NCBI RefSeq assembly: GCF_003315415.1 | Contig: NZ_QNSB01000004.1 | Coordinates: 186,001-250,000 of the forward strand | Length of the DNA stretch: 64,000 nt | DNA from: Brevibacterium sanguinis | GTDB lineage: Bacteria; Actinomycetota; Actinomycetes; Actinomycetales; Brevibacteriaceae | Direction: 5' to 3' | In this document: positions 1 to 8,046 of the stretch, piece by piece | How positions within the stretch are numbered: position 1 is the first letter of the stretch | Layout: the number at the start of each line of letters is the position of its first letter | Position numbers and translations under genes: made by a program | Notes under the pieces: generated by a model | Told to the model about the DNA's origin: nothing | What the model saw: the letters and a program-made list of their open reading frames with translations, nothing else | Databases searched by the model: none

Positions 1-2
1 GC

Positions 3-674
3 GTCGGCAAGGCGATCAAGGGCGTCGTGTGGCGCATCCTCTTCCTCTACATCGGGTCCGTCGCGATCATCGTCGCCGTCCTCGACTGGAAGGACCCCCG
101 CCTGGCCGACTCCCCCTTCGTCGCGGTCCTCGAGACCGCGGGCCTGCCGTTCATCGCCTCGACGCTCGCCGCGGTCATCGTCATCGCCCTGCTGTCATCG
201 ATGAACGCGAACATCTACGGCGCCTCCCGCATGGCGTTCTCGATGTCGCAGCGCTCGATGCTGCCGGCATTCCTCGGCACCACGAACCGACGCGGCGTCC
301 CCGTCGCCTCCGTGCTCGCCACCTCGGCGTTCGGGTTCGTCGCCGTCGCACTCAACTACTTCTGGGCCGCCGAGGTGCTCGGGGTCCTGCTCAACATCGT
401 CGGCTCGACACTCATCGTCACGTGGGTCGTCACCCTCGTCTCCCACATCGTCCTGCGCCACCGCGCCGAGGCGGCCGGGACCGAGCTGCCCCTGAAGATG
501 TGGCTGTTCCCATGGCTGTCGTACGCGACCCTGGCCGGGATCGCCGCAATCATCGTCCTCGGCCTCACCGTCGAATCCGTGCGCTTCCAGATCATCGGCA
601 CCCTGATCTTCACCGCCGCCCTCTATGCCATCGGACTCCTCGTCACCCGCCGACACCGTTCGCACACGACCTGA
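3..674 (+). CDS. Amino acid permease, C-terminal part (APC superfamily), 5' end outside window
   Basis: The reading frame is open from the first bases of the window, so the start lies upstream and about 223 residues of the C-terminal half are seen. Five to six hydrophobic segments follow each other with short charged loops. The loop after the second segment (SSMNANIYGASRMAFSMSQR) is typical of the amino acid/GABA permease branch of the APC superfamily, where this region lies near transmembrane helix 8. Such proteins are inner-membrane secondary transporters for amino acids. The substrate cannot be told from this half. No partner gene is visible because the next gene encodes an unrelated lipoprotein. 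Confidence 0.8.
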   Translation, partial: VGKAIKGVVWRILFLYIGSVAIIVAVLDWKDPRLADSPFVAVLETAGLPFIASTLAAVIVIALLSSMNANIYGASRMAFSMSQRSMLPAFLGTTNRRGVPVASVLATSAFGFVAVALNYFWAAEVLGVLLNIVGSTLIVTWVVTLVSHIVLRHRAEAAGTELPLKMWLFPWLSYATLAGIAAIIVLGLTVESVRFQIIGTLIFTAALYAIGLLVTRRHRSHTT

Positions 675-757
675 TCACGGCTTGTCGTCCCTCAGCTGAT
701 TTGCCACCTGTCACCGCTGTGGGGAGAATGGCGGTTTTGGTTCGAGAGAGGACGCAC

Positions 758-1309
758 ATGGCACTGAGACCGAAGCACTTGACGATCACGTTGGCCGTTC
801 CGCTCGCACTGGGCCTCGCCGCATGCTCGACTTCCCCGGAGAGCTCGCCCGCCGGGTCGACTGCCGAGGCGAGCGCCGAATCAGCGGAAACAGGGACGCC
901 GGCGGAGACGCCCCGCACCGACGACGAGGAGCTCGTCACTGACGATTCGAGCACCGAAGCGACGACGCTCGAGGTGAAGGCCGAAGGCAACGGTCCCATC
1001 GGCCTGACGACTCAGTCCGCGATCGATGCCGACTCCGGATCAGTGAGCGGCAAGCTCATCACCGGGCCGGGCGGCTGCTTCTCCCTCGTCGACAATGACC
1101 GTCCGCGGCTCGTGGTCTTCCCCGACGACGCCTCATTCGTCCTGGCCGAGGGCAAGCCCTCCGTGACCACCGACGCCCTGGGCACTATCGATGTCGGTGA
1201 GCAGCTCTCCGCCTCGGCGGTGACCGTCGGGCTCGATGAGACGACCGGCATTCCCGGGCGATGCGCTCAGGGTGCAGCCGACGAGGTCCTCGTCGTCACG
1301 GGCAGGTGA
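758..1309 (+). CDS. Putative secreted lipoprotein, function unknown
   Basis: The 183-residue product has a short basic N-terminus, a hydrophobic segment and a lipobox (LGLAAC, Cys23), so it should be lipidated and anchored outside the membrane. Residues 24-70 are a Ser/Glu/Thr/Ala-rich linker and residues 75-183 form a small globular domain with two Cys residues (in GGCFS and GRCAQ) that could form a disulfide. The ATG follows a GAGAGAGG-type ribosome binding site by six bases. A longer in-frame opening upstream has no such site and would bury the signal peptide. I do not recognise a characterised family. Confidence 0.7.
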   Translation: MALRPKHLTITLAVPLALGLAACSTSPESSPAGSTAEASAESAETGTPAETPRTDDEELVTDDSSTEATTLEVKAEGNGPIGLTTQSAIDADSGSVSGKLITGPGGCFSLVDNDRPRLVVFPDDASFVLAEGKPSVTTDALGTIDVGEQLSASAVTVGLDETTGIPGRCAQGAADEVLVVTGR

Positions 1310-1379
1310 CGAGGCGCGACCGACCGGAGCACGCAGTCCAGCCTCTCCATGAGATTCTCGAGCGGACCTGACCCGCGAT

Positions 1380-2273
1380 CTACGAGGCCTGCAGAACCGC
1401 AGCCAGCTCCGTGAGCGTCGGCATCGTTCCGGCGCCGCTCGCGGCCCGGCCCCGGGCGCGTCCCTGCACGGTCCATCCCTCGAGCATGGCGATCGTCTGA
1501 CCGAGGTGGCGGCCGAAGTGCCGGCCCGCATACGCGGTGACGTCGATCGGCAGGACATTCTCGGCAGCCTCGAGTGCGCATCGCGCCAGAAGCGGCGAGC
1601 CGGGAACCGGCAGTCCGGTCACCGCCCTGACCGCCTCGGCGGCGGCGATCGAGGGCCGCTCGAGGTGGGTCTTCAGCGCCTCCCAGTCCCCGTCGTGCAC
1701 GCTCAGCTCCGCGACATAGGGAATGAGCAGGGCCGGAGCGCCGAGGAGAACGGGCAGAGGGACCGAGAGCACCAGAGGGCCCAGCTCCCGGTGCAGCCGG
1801 CGTTCGATCCCACGGTTCCCGGCCATGAGGAATGCCGGAGCCAGCGGCGGCGACCAGTACCTGACGGTCGTTCCCGACGGCCGATCGGCGAGCAGGGCGG
1901 GTGAGAAGACGACGAGCTCGGCGGGGGCGAAGCGCGCCCGCGCATCCTCGAGGTCTCCGTCGACCTGGCTCGTGATCGCGATGACCGGCGGGGCGAGGTC
2001 GGCGATCGCCGAGGCGACTGCGGCGTCGAGTTCACTCGGGCGGGTGCTGAGGACGAGGAGATCCCACTCGAAGTCCAGAGCCGTCTCCCACGTCACGATC
2101 GGGACCCGGCGCCGATCCCGGGGCCCCTGAGGCCGCCGCATCCGCCGGACCCGCTCGGGACAGGCGGCCGACGACCGCGGATTGCGGGAGGCGACGGCCA
2201 CCTCGTGATCGTCGATGAGCAGCGCGGCGCCGGCGATGCCCACGGCTCCCGCCCCCTGGAACAGCACCCTCAT
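1380..2273 (-). CDS. Ketopantoate reductase-like NADP-binding protein (ApbA/PanE family)
   Basis: The 297-residue protein starts MRVLFQGAGAVG, with a nucleotide-binding GxGxxG at residues 7-12, and has a predominantly helical C-terminal half, as in PanE-like reductases that reduce 2-dehydropantoate with NADPH. The usual catalytic Lys/Asn/Glu set is not obvious by eye, so the exact reaction is open; many actinobacterial paralogues are not true PanE. The ATG at 2273 was chosen because the glycine-rich loop then begins at the usual position. It is the last gene of a carD-ispD-ispF run, with only a 10-base gap after ispF. Confidence 0.6.
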   Translation of the reverse strand: MRVLFQGAGAVGIAGAALLIDDHEVAVASRNPRSSAACPERVRRMRRPQGPRDRRRVPIVTWETALDFEWDLLVLSTRPSELDAAVASAIADLAPPVIAITSQVDGDLEDARARFAPAELVVFSPALLADRPSGTTVRYWSPPLAPAFLMAGNRGIERRLHRELGPLVLSVPLPVLLGAPALLIPYVAELSVHDGDWEALKTHLERPSIAAAEAVRAVTGLPVPGSPLLARCALEAAENVLPIDVTAYAGRHFGRHLGQTIAMLEGWTVQGRARGRAASGAGTMPTLTELAAVLQAS

Positions 2274-2283
2274 CGCCCGACCC

Positions 2284-2847
2284 TCATTCCGAGCCGGTCG
2301 TGCGCGAGGGATCCGGCTCGGACGGCTCCGCCACGGAGCCCGATGCCGGCTCGTCGCGATCAGCCCCGTCGACGGGCACCACGAGCGCGGTCGCGATCGC
2401 GGCGACACCTTCGCCCCGACCGGTCAGCCCGAGGGCGTCGGTCGTCGTCCCCGACACCGAGACCGCGGCCCCGACGGCCGCCGACAGCGCCGACTGCGCC
2501 TCCTCGCGCCGCCTGCCGATCTTGGGCCGGTTGCCGATGACCTGGACGGCGACGTTGCCGATCTCGAATCCGGCGGCGCGGACGAGTCGGGCCGCCTCGG
2601 CGAGGAGACACGCCCCCGAGGCGCCCGCGAACTCGGGCCGGTCGACCCCGAAGTGCGCGCCGAGGTCACCGATCCCGGCAGCGGAGAAGAGCGCATCGCA
2701 GCACGCGTGGGCGGCGACGTCCGAGTCGGAATGCCCCTCGAGCCCCCGCTCGCCGGGCCACAGCAGCCCCGCGACCCACAGCTGCCGGGCCTCGTCGTCC
2801 GCGAAGGCGTGGACGTCGACGCCGATTCCCGTACGCGGAATGATCAT
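2284..2847 (-). CDS. ispF: 2-C-methyl-D-erythritol 2,4-cyclodiphosphate synthase IspF
   Basis: IspF converts CDP-methylerythritol 2-phosphate to the cyclodiphosphate in the non-mevalonate isoprenoid pathway. The metal site is visible as Asp11 and His13 (GVDVHAF) and His47 in [11 protein letters not shown]. The product is 187 residues against about 160 in the family, the excess being an acidic Ser/Glu/Pro tail after residue 160. The ATG at 2847 follows AGGAGAG at a five-base distance. A TTG 18 bases upstream overlaps the ispD stop but has no comparable ribosome site. The gene is translationally linked to ispD just upstream. Confidence 0.93.
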   Translation of the reverse strand: MIIPRTGIGVDVHAFADDEARQLWVAGLLWPGERGLEGHSDSDVAAHACCDALFSAAGIGDLGAHFGVDRPEFAGASGACLLAEAARLVRAAGFEIGNVAVQVIGNRPKIGRRREEAQSALSAAVGAAVSVSGTTTDALGLTGRGEGVAAIATALVVPVDGADRDEPASGSVAEPSEPDPSRTTGSE

Positions 2848-2861
2848 CGTCTCTCCTGTCG

Positions 2862-3605
2862 TCAAGGTCGTGCCTCCGAAGCGTCGGCGTCGTCCCGGAG
2901 GCGGGCGATGTGCTCGCCGACGACGAGGTCGAGCGGGTAGGTGATCTTCAGCGCTTCCTCGTGCCCGTCGACGGCGACGACATCGACGCCGAGGCGCTCG
3001 ACGAGTCCCGCATCATCGGTGGCTTCGCGCGCCCGGGCCCCGAGCCGGTCGAGCTCGTCGCGGTGACTCGCGTGCGCGCGCTCGAGGATCGCCGAGGTGA
3101 AGCCCTGCGGGGTCTGGATCCGCCGCAGGGACTTGCGGTCGAGGTCCCCGCGCAGCGTGCCGTCGGCACTCACCCGGCGGACGGTGTCGGTCATGGGCAG
3201 GACGGGCACGACCGCCTCGGCGCCGGCATCGAGCGCGGCGACGACTCGACGGAAGACCTCCGGAGGAGTCAGGCAGCGGGCCGCGTCGTGGACGAGGACG
3301 AGGTCGGACGCCTGGCTGTGCCGCAGTGCGAGGCGCACGGATTCGACCCGATCGCGACCGCCTGCGACAGCTGTGATCGACATGCCCGAAGCACCGGAGG
3401 CGATCTCCGCGATTTCCCTCTCGGCCGCAGACAAATGCTCCTCGGGAGCTGCGACCACAACCGTGGTGGCAACTCCCGAGGAGATTATCGTATTCAGACT
3501 GCGTCCGAGAAGGCTGCGGCCGCGCAGCCGGACGAAGGCCTTCGGCTCGGCACTTCCCAGACGCGTTCCCGACCCTGCGGCCGGAACGATGACGCACGTG
3601 CTCAG
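2862..3605 (-). CDS. ispD: 2-C-methyl-D-erythritol 4-phosphate cytidylyltransferase IspD, apparent CTG start
   Basis: IspD activates methylerythritol phosphate with CTP. The signature [14 protein letters not shown] (residues 4-17) and EPKAF (Lys22) lie near the N-terminus, and [11 protein letters not shown] and [11 protein letters not shown] follow. No ATG, GTG or TTG occurs in frame before the signature. The first GTG (position 3458) would delete the whole CTP-binding loop. A CTG at 3605-3603 overlaps the carD stop as CTGA and gives an N-terminus (M)[10 protein letters not shown], so I place the start there. Length is 247 residues, close to the family norm. Translation is probably coupled to carD, and ispF follows directly. 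Confidence 0.88.
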   Translation of the reverse strand: MSTCVIVPAAGSGTRLGSAEPKAFVRLRGRSLLGRSLNTIISSGVATTVVVAAPEEHLSAAEREIAEIASGASGMSITAVAGGRDRVESVRLALRHSQASDLVLVHDAARCLTPPEVFRRVVAALDAGAEAVVPVLPMTDTVRRVSADGTLRGDLDRKSLRRIQTPQGFTSAILERAHASHRDELDRLGARAREATDDAGLVERLGVDVVAVDGHEEALKITYPLDLVVGEHIARLRDDADASEARP

Positions 3606-4084
3606 GACGCGAGGACCTCGTCGAGGATCGCCTCGGCCTCGGACTCCTCTTTCTTCTCCGCCAGAGCGAGTTCGGAGACGAGGATCTGACGAGCCTTGGA
3701 CAGCATGCGCTTCTCACCGGTGGACAGACCGCGGTCCTGCTCACGACGCCACAGGTCGCGAACCACCTCGGCGACCTTGATGACGTCACCGGACTGCAGC
3801 TTCTCGAGATTGGCCTTGTAGCGGCGGGACCAGTTGGTCGGCTCTTCGACGAACTCCGCACGGAGGACGTTGAAGACCTTCTCGACGCCTTCCTCACCGA
3901 CAACATCTCTCACACCGACGAGGTCGCAGTTCTCCGCGGGAACCTCGATCACGAGGTCACCGTGGGCGACCTGGAGCTTGAGATACAGTTTCTCCTCACC
4001 TTTGATGGTTCGCTTCTTGATTTCTTGGATTGTCGCTGCACCGTGATGTGGATAGACGACAGTGTCGCCGACCTGGAAACTCAT
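3602..4084 (-). CDS. carD: CarD-type RNA polymerase-binding transcription regulator
   Basis: CarD binds the RNA polymerase beta subunit and stabilises open promoter complexes; it is essential in mycobacteria. The 160-residue product has the N-terminal RNA polymerase interaction domain (residues 1-65, including Arg25) and a helical DNA-binding domain. That domain contains NWSRRY, whose Trp85 corresponds by number to the wedge tryptophan of Mycobacterium tuberculosis CarD. The C-terminus is rich in Glu, Lys and Ala. The gene heads an operon with ispD and ispF, the common actinobacterial arrangement. Its stop codon overlaps the proposed CTG start of ispD. Confidence 0.95.
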   Translation of the reverse strand: MSFQVGDTVVYPHHGAATIQEIKKRTIKGEEKLYLKLQVAHGDLVIEVPAENCDLVGVRDVVGEEGVEKVFNVLRAEFVEEPTNWSRRYKANLEKLQSGDVIKVAEVVRDLWRREQDRGLSTGEKRMLSKARQILVSELALAEKKEESEAEAILDEVLAS

Positions 4085-4257
4085 ATTCTCTTCAAACCCC
4101 TTTCGCGGACTTCCAGTTTACCATGAGGCGCGCCACAGAAATCGTTCAGGTCGGCATTCGACCGTGATAGGGTCCGCCGCCCCGAGTCCTCGCACGGGCG
4201 TCGGTCCCGGTCAGCTCGGGCCCCCGGGAGGGCGGCGTGAGAGTCCGCACGGCAGGT

Positions 4258-4286
4258 TCTACACGAGGTCAAAAACCGGGTAGTAT
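4258..4286 (+). promoter_or_regulatory. Possible sigma-70-type promoter for the lipoprotein gene
   Basis: TCTACA (4258-4263) and TAGTAT (4281-4286) are separated by 17 bases and lie about 35 bases upstream of the ATG at 4323, which also has an AAGGAG ribosome site. Each hexamer matches four of six consensus bases. The match is modest. Confidence 0.3.
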
Positions 4287-4322
4287 ACAGACTGATCTTG
4301 TATTGCCACTTCAAGGAGCATA

Positions 4323-4934
4323 ATGAAACGGCACAACCGCGCGGCCCTCGCAGTTGCCGCACTCGCTCTCATCCTTCCCGTGAGCGGATGTGCAAGTCTG
4401 CTGTCGCCCCACCAGACCGCCGAGTACCAGTACAACGGCGGCGACGGAGCCGCCGGTGACGTCGGCGATGTCAAGGTCCGCGGTCTCATGCTCATCCAGG
4501 ACGAGTCCGGGAACGGTCCCGCGCAGATGTTCTTCTCCCTCGTCAACCAGGGCTCGACCCCCGCCGAGGTGTCCCTGAGCGTGGCGGGCGCCGAGGTCAC
4601 CGAATCCGTGCCGGCCGGCGGGGAGTATGTCCAATTCCCCGACAGCCCGATCTCGCAGTCGGAGCCGATCATCGTCGAGGATCTGCAGGCCCAGGCCGGC
4701 GATCTCGTCGACGTCACCGTCTCCGCCGGAGCCGACGAGACCGTGATCAGGACCCAGCTCCTCACCGACGTCCTCCCCTACTACGAGGACCAGGTCCCGA
4801 CCCAGTCGCCGTCGGATGTGCCCAGCGACGAGGCGACCGCCCCCGCCGGGGACGCCACGGCCACCCCGAGCGAGGAGGCCACCACCGGCACCGCGTCCGA
4901 GGAGTCGACCCAGGGCACCGCATCCGGCCACTGA
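4323..4934 (+). CDS. Putative lipoprotein (copper-chaperone-like or DUF-type envelope protein)
   Basis: The 203-residue product has a signal peptide ending in a lipobox (LPVSGC, Cys23), followed by a beta-rich domain (residues 30-160) that contains a phrase like MFFSLVNQGSTPAEVSLSV. Such immunoglobulin-like folds occur in secreted actinobacterial lipoproteins next to carD or regX3. The last 40 residues are Ala/Thr/Ser/Glu repeats, probably an unstructured tail. The ATG is preceded by AAGGAG at five bases. The gene lies alone between divergent carD and convergent regX3. No catalytic motif is seen, so a structural or metal-handling role is only a guess. Confidence 0.7.
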   Translation: MKRHNRAALAVAALALILPVSGCASLLSPHQTAEYQYNGGDGAAGDVGDVKVRGLMLIQDESGNGPAQMFFSLVNQGSTPAEVSLSVAGAEVTESVPAGGEYVQFPDSPISQSEPIIVEDLQAQAGDLVDVTVSAGADETVIRTQLLTDVLPYYEDQVPTQSPSDVPSDEATAPAGDATATPSEEATTGTASEESTQGTASGH

Positions 4935-4945
4935 TCCGCAGACTT

Positions 4946-4987
4946 ACGACGAACGGCTCACTCCGCGGGGAGTGAGCCGTTCGTCGT
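4946..4987. terminator. Strong bidirectional hairpin between the lipoprotein gene and regX3
   Basis: Two perfectly complementary 19-base arms (4946-4964 and 4969-4987) enclose a four-base loop. The element sits between two convergent genes, so it probably stops transcription from both sides. There is no long T tract, as is common in high-GC actinobacteria. Confidence 0.8.
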
Positions 4988-5046
4988 CTCCGGGGTTCCC
5001 GTCCCCTCGCCCGGGCGGGAGCCGCCGCTCGGGCGGGACCTCCCGC

Positions 5047-5727
5047 TCAGGCCTCGAACTTGTAGCCGAGCCCGCGTACGGTCGTGAGCAGCTTCGGCTC
5101 GGAGGGGTTCTCCTCGACCTTCGCGCGCAGGCGCTTGACGTGGACATCGAGCGTCTTGGTGTCGCCGACGTAGTCCTCGCCCCAGATCCGGTCGATGAGC
5201 TGACCGCGGGTCATCACCCGGCCCGAGTTGCGGACGAGGATCTCGAGCAGCTCGAACTCCTTGAGCGGCATCGACAGCTCCTCGCCGCGGACCGTCACCA
5301 CGTGGCGCTCGACGTCGATGCGCACTCCCCCGGCCTCGAGGACCGCGTCGTCGTAGCTCTCGGACTCGACGTTGCGGCGGAGCACGGCGCGGACCCGGGC
5401 GAGGAGCTCACGTGAGGAGTAGGGCTTCGTCACGTAGTCATCGGCCCCGAGTTCGAGGCCCACGACCTTGTCGATCTCCGAGTCCTTGGCGGTGAGCATG
5501 ATGATCGGCACGTTCGACTTGGCCCGCAGCTCCCGGCACACCTCGGTGCCCGAGGCGCCCGGCAGCATGAGGTCGAGGAGCACGAGGTCGGCGCCGTTGC
5601 GGTCGAACTCCGCCAGGGCCTTGAGACCGTCGTCGGCCACGGTCACCTCGTAGCCCTCCTTGCCGAGGAGGTACGACAGCGGGTCAGAGAACGAGTCCTC
5701 GTCTTCGACGAGCAGAATTCGCGTCAC
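5047..5727 (-). CDS. regX3: Response regulator RegX3 (OmpR/PhoB family)
   Basis: The 226-residue protein has a receiver domain (acidic residues near Glu8-Asp9, phosphoacceptor Asp52 in LLDLMLPG, Lys101 in VTKP) and a C-terminal winged helix ending TVRGLGYKFEA. In mycobacteria and streptomycetes the RegX3/PhoP partner of SenX3 controls phosphate starvation genes. It follows senX3 with an ATGA overlap, which favours coupled translation at fixed stoichiometry, and phoU lies just beyond senX3 in the opposite direction. The gene ends at a strong hairpin. Confidence 0.93.
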   Translation of the reverse strand: MTRILLVEDEDSFSDPLSYLLGKEGYEVTVADDGLKALAEFDRNGADLVLLDLMLPGASGTEVCRELRAKSNVPIIMLTAKDSEIDKVVGLELGADDYVTKPYSSRELLARVRAVLRRNVESESYDDAVLEAGGVRIDVERHVVTVRGEELSMPLKEFELLEILVRNSGRVMTRGQLIDRIWGEDYVGDTKTLDVHVKRLRAKVEENPSEPKLLTTVRGLGYKFEA

Positions 5728-7127
5728 GTCTTGAGCTTCCTTTGTTCGCTTTCCGTTTCCAAAACCTGTGTGTCGCCCTCGCGGACGTCGACGGATCCCG
5801 CGCGGCCGCCGACGGGGTCCTCGCCGCGCTCGGCGGAGTGCTCGCCCGGCTCCGGGTCACCCGCGGAGGCGCCACCCGCGGTCCCGGCTCCGTCCGCGGT
5901 CCCGCCGGCACTGCCCGCGGTCCCGGCGGCTTCGTCCGGCGCCGAGGCCGAATGCGTGAGCAGCACTCCCGCGGGAGCGGCCGCACTCGCGGCATCGTCA
6001 TATCCCTGACCGGCCAGGGGCAGCACGATCGTGAAGGTCGAGCCCTTGCCCAGCCGGCTCCAGACGCGGACGTCCCCGCCGTGGGTGGCGACGATGTGCT
6101 TGACGATGCTCAGGCCCAGCCCGGTTCCCCCGGTGATGCGCGATCGGGCCGGATCGACGCGGTAGAAGCGCTCGAAGACCCTCTCGGTGTCCTGGTTCGA
6201 CAGGCCGATGCCCTGGTCGGTGACGGTGATCTCGACGCGTTCGTCGACGAGCTCGACCCCGACGCCGACCCGGGTGCCCTCGGGCGAGTAGTTGATCGCA
6301 TTGTCGACGAGGTTGCGCACCGCGTTGACGAGCAGCTCGTAGTTGCCCTCGACGAGGAGGGTCGACGGCGTCGAGACCTCGATGTGGATGTTCTTCGCCT
6401 CGGCACGGGTGTGCGCACGGTCGACGGCGTCGGCGACCACCTCGGCGGCGGAGACCTTCTCCGTCGTCGACGGAGCCGCGTGGTCCTGGACCCGGGAGAG
6501 GTCGATGATCTCCTGGACGAGCTGCGTCAGCCGCTTCGACTCGCGCTGCATGCGCCCGCCGAAGCGCTCGACCGCCTGCGGATCGTCGGCGAAGTCGGTG
6601 ACCGCCTCGGCGAGCAGGGCCATCGCCCCGATCGGGGTCTTGAGCTCGTGGGAGACGTTGGCGACGAAGTCGCGGCGCACCGCGTCGACGCGCTTGGACT
6701 CGGTCTGGTCGTCGCAGAGGACAAGGACGAACGCGGTGCCCAGCGGCGCGATCCGCGCGTGGAGGTGGCGCAGCACCGAATCGGAGAGCTCGCGCTTCTG
6801 CTCGAGCTCGATCTCCTCGATGAGCCCGCGGGCTCGCACCCGCTCGACCACGCGCAGCATCTCGCCCGAGGTCAGGGAATGCCCCCTGACGAGGCCGAAC
6901 GTGTACGCGGCCGGGGACGCCTTGACGACATCGTCGCCGGCGTCGAGGACGATCGCGGCCGAGGGCAGGACGGCGAGCACCTCGGCGATGCCCTCGGGGA
7001 GGTCGTCGTCGGAGTGCAGATCGGCAGCATCGCGGGAGCGTTCGCTGAAACGGAACGCGAGAATGCCCGCTATACCCAGGCCCAGCCCGACGATGCCGGT
7101 CAGGACCGCCACAATCAACAGATCCAC
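5724..7127 (-). CDS. senX3: Sensor histidine kinase SenX3
   Basis: The 467-residue kinase has a single N-terminal membrane segment (residues 4-25), a PAS-like region (about 45-140), the phosphoacceptor His160 in FVANVSHELKTP, an N box (NLVDNAINYS), and G boxes DQGIGL and GGTGLGLSIV. It phosphorylates RegX3. The C-terminal 85 residues are an Ala/Gly/Glu-rich tail that the better-known homologues of about 410 residues lack, so the protein is extended by low-complexity sequence. The stop overlaps the regX3 start. The intergenic space to phoU holds a candidate PHO box. Confidence 0.92.
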   Translation of the reverse strand: MDLLIVAVLTGIVGLGLGIAGILAFRFSERSRDAADLHSDDDLPEGIAEVLAVLPSAAIVLDAGDDVVKASPAAYTFGLVRGHSLTSGEMLRVVERVRARGLIEEIELEQKRELSDSVLRHLHARIAPLGTAFVLVLCDDQTESKRVDAVRRDFVANVSHELKTPIGAMALLAEAVTDFADDPQAVERFGGRMQRESKRLTQLVQEIIDLSRVQDHAAPSTTEKVSAAEVVADAVDRAHTRAEAKNIHIEVSTPSTLLVEGNYELLVNAVRNLVDNAINYSPEGTRVGVGVELVDERVEITVTDQGIGLSNQDTERVFERFYRVDPARSRITGGTGLGLSIVKHIVATHGGDVRVWSRLGKGSTFTIVLPLAGQGYDDAASAAAPAGVLLTHSASAPDEAAGTAGSAGGTADGAGTAGGASAGDPEPGEHSAERGEDPVGGRAGSVDVREGDTQVLETESEQRKLKT

Positions 7128-7198
7128 ACATCCAGCTTAGGCGGTGTCGGCAGTGTGGCAGCACCGGATCCGGGTCGAAGCGGGCCCGGTGGCGAGGA

Positions 7199-7227
7199 AT
7201 TCACCCAGACGCCAGATCGCGTTCACC
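7199..7227 (+). promoter_or_regulatory. Candidate PHO box (RegX3/PhoP site) between senX3 and phoU
   Basis: ATTCACC (7199-7205) and a perfect GTTCACC (7221-7227) lie exactly 22 bases apart, two units of the 11-base direct-repeat spacing known for streptomycete PhoP/PHO boxes. The middle unit is degenerate. The position between divergent senX3-regX3 and phoU is where such a site is expected. Confidence 0.35.
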
Positions 7228-7383
7228 GCCGACTGGAAAGCTGATGCGCGTGTGCTTGTCCGAGCACCCTGCTCCGCGAAAACAAGGCGTCCTGCATGTT
7301 TCGGAAGACCGGGACTCCGGATAGGCTCGAGACCGACCCGCCGGCGCCCACCGCCGCACATCGAGACGAAGGAAGCAGAGCCC

Positions 7384-8046
7384 ATGCGCGAAGTCTTCAG
7401 GAACGAACTGGACGATCTGGCCACCCAGCTGGTGGAGATGTCGACCAGGGTCAGTGAGGCCATTCGCTTGGCGAATCAGGCCCTGCGCAGCAATGACCTC
7501 GAACTGGCCGAGCAGGTCATCGAGGCCGACATCAAGATCGACAGCCTCCAGCACGTCCTCGATCAGCAGGCCGCCGAGATCCTCGCCCTCCAGGCCCCCG
7601 TGGCCGCGGATCTGCGCGCCGTCATCGGGGCCCTGCGGATGAGCGCCTCACTCGAGCGGATGGGCGACCTCGCCCGGCACATCGCCCAGCAGGTGCGCAT
7701 CCGGTACCCGGAGTCCGCGATCCCCGAGCACTTCACCCACACCTTCGTGCGGATGGGCGAGTCCGCGGAGAAGATCGCCGAGGCGACCCGGGAGCTCCTC
7801 TCCCACCCCGGGCTCGAGATGGTGCCGACCATCAACGCCATCGACGAGGAGCTCGACGAGCTGCACCTGAGCGTGTTCTCGAAGATCGCCGAGGCCCCCC
7901 AGGGGTCGCTCGCCCCGCATCACATCGCCGACGTCACCCTGCTCTCGCGCTACTTCGAGCGCTTCGGCGATCACGCGGTGTCGGTGTCGCAGAAGGTCGA
8001 GTACCTGCTCACGGGCAACTGGGAGCCGCACCTGTCGAAGAAGTGA
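7384..8046 (+). CDS. phoU: Phosphate signalling regulator PhoU
   Basis: The 220-residue helical protein has the two PhoU repeats, each with an ExxxD-type metal-binding helix: SLERMGDLARHI in the first half and YFERFGDHAVSV in the second. PhoU links the Pst phosphate transporter to the sensor kinase and dampens the phosphate starvation response. The ATG at 7384 begins the canonical MREVFRNELDDL and follows AAGGAAG. An upstream in-frame extension has no ribosome site. Divergent senX3-regX3 supports the role. The last 38 bases overlap the convergent DMT transporter gene. Confidence 0.92.
   Translation: MREVFRNELDDLATQLVEMSTRVSEAIRLANQALRSNDLELAEQVIEADIKIDSLQHVLDQQAAEILALQAPVAADLRAVIGALRMSASLERMGDLARHIAQQVRIRYPESAIPEHFTHTFVRMGESAEKIAEATRELLSHPGLEMVPTINAIDEELDELHLSVFSKIAEAPQGSLAPHHIADVTLLSRYFERFGDHAVSVSQKVEYLLTGNWEPHLSKK

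Noticed and set aside
5742-7244. Long open frame on the plus strand antisense to senX3
   Set aside because: High GC content gives long frames opposite real genes. Composition (His/Arg/Asp/Gly-rich) and lack of any motif mark it as a shadow of senX3.
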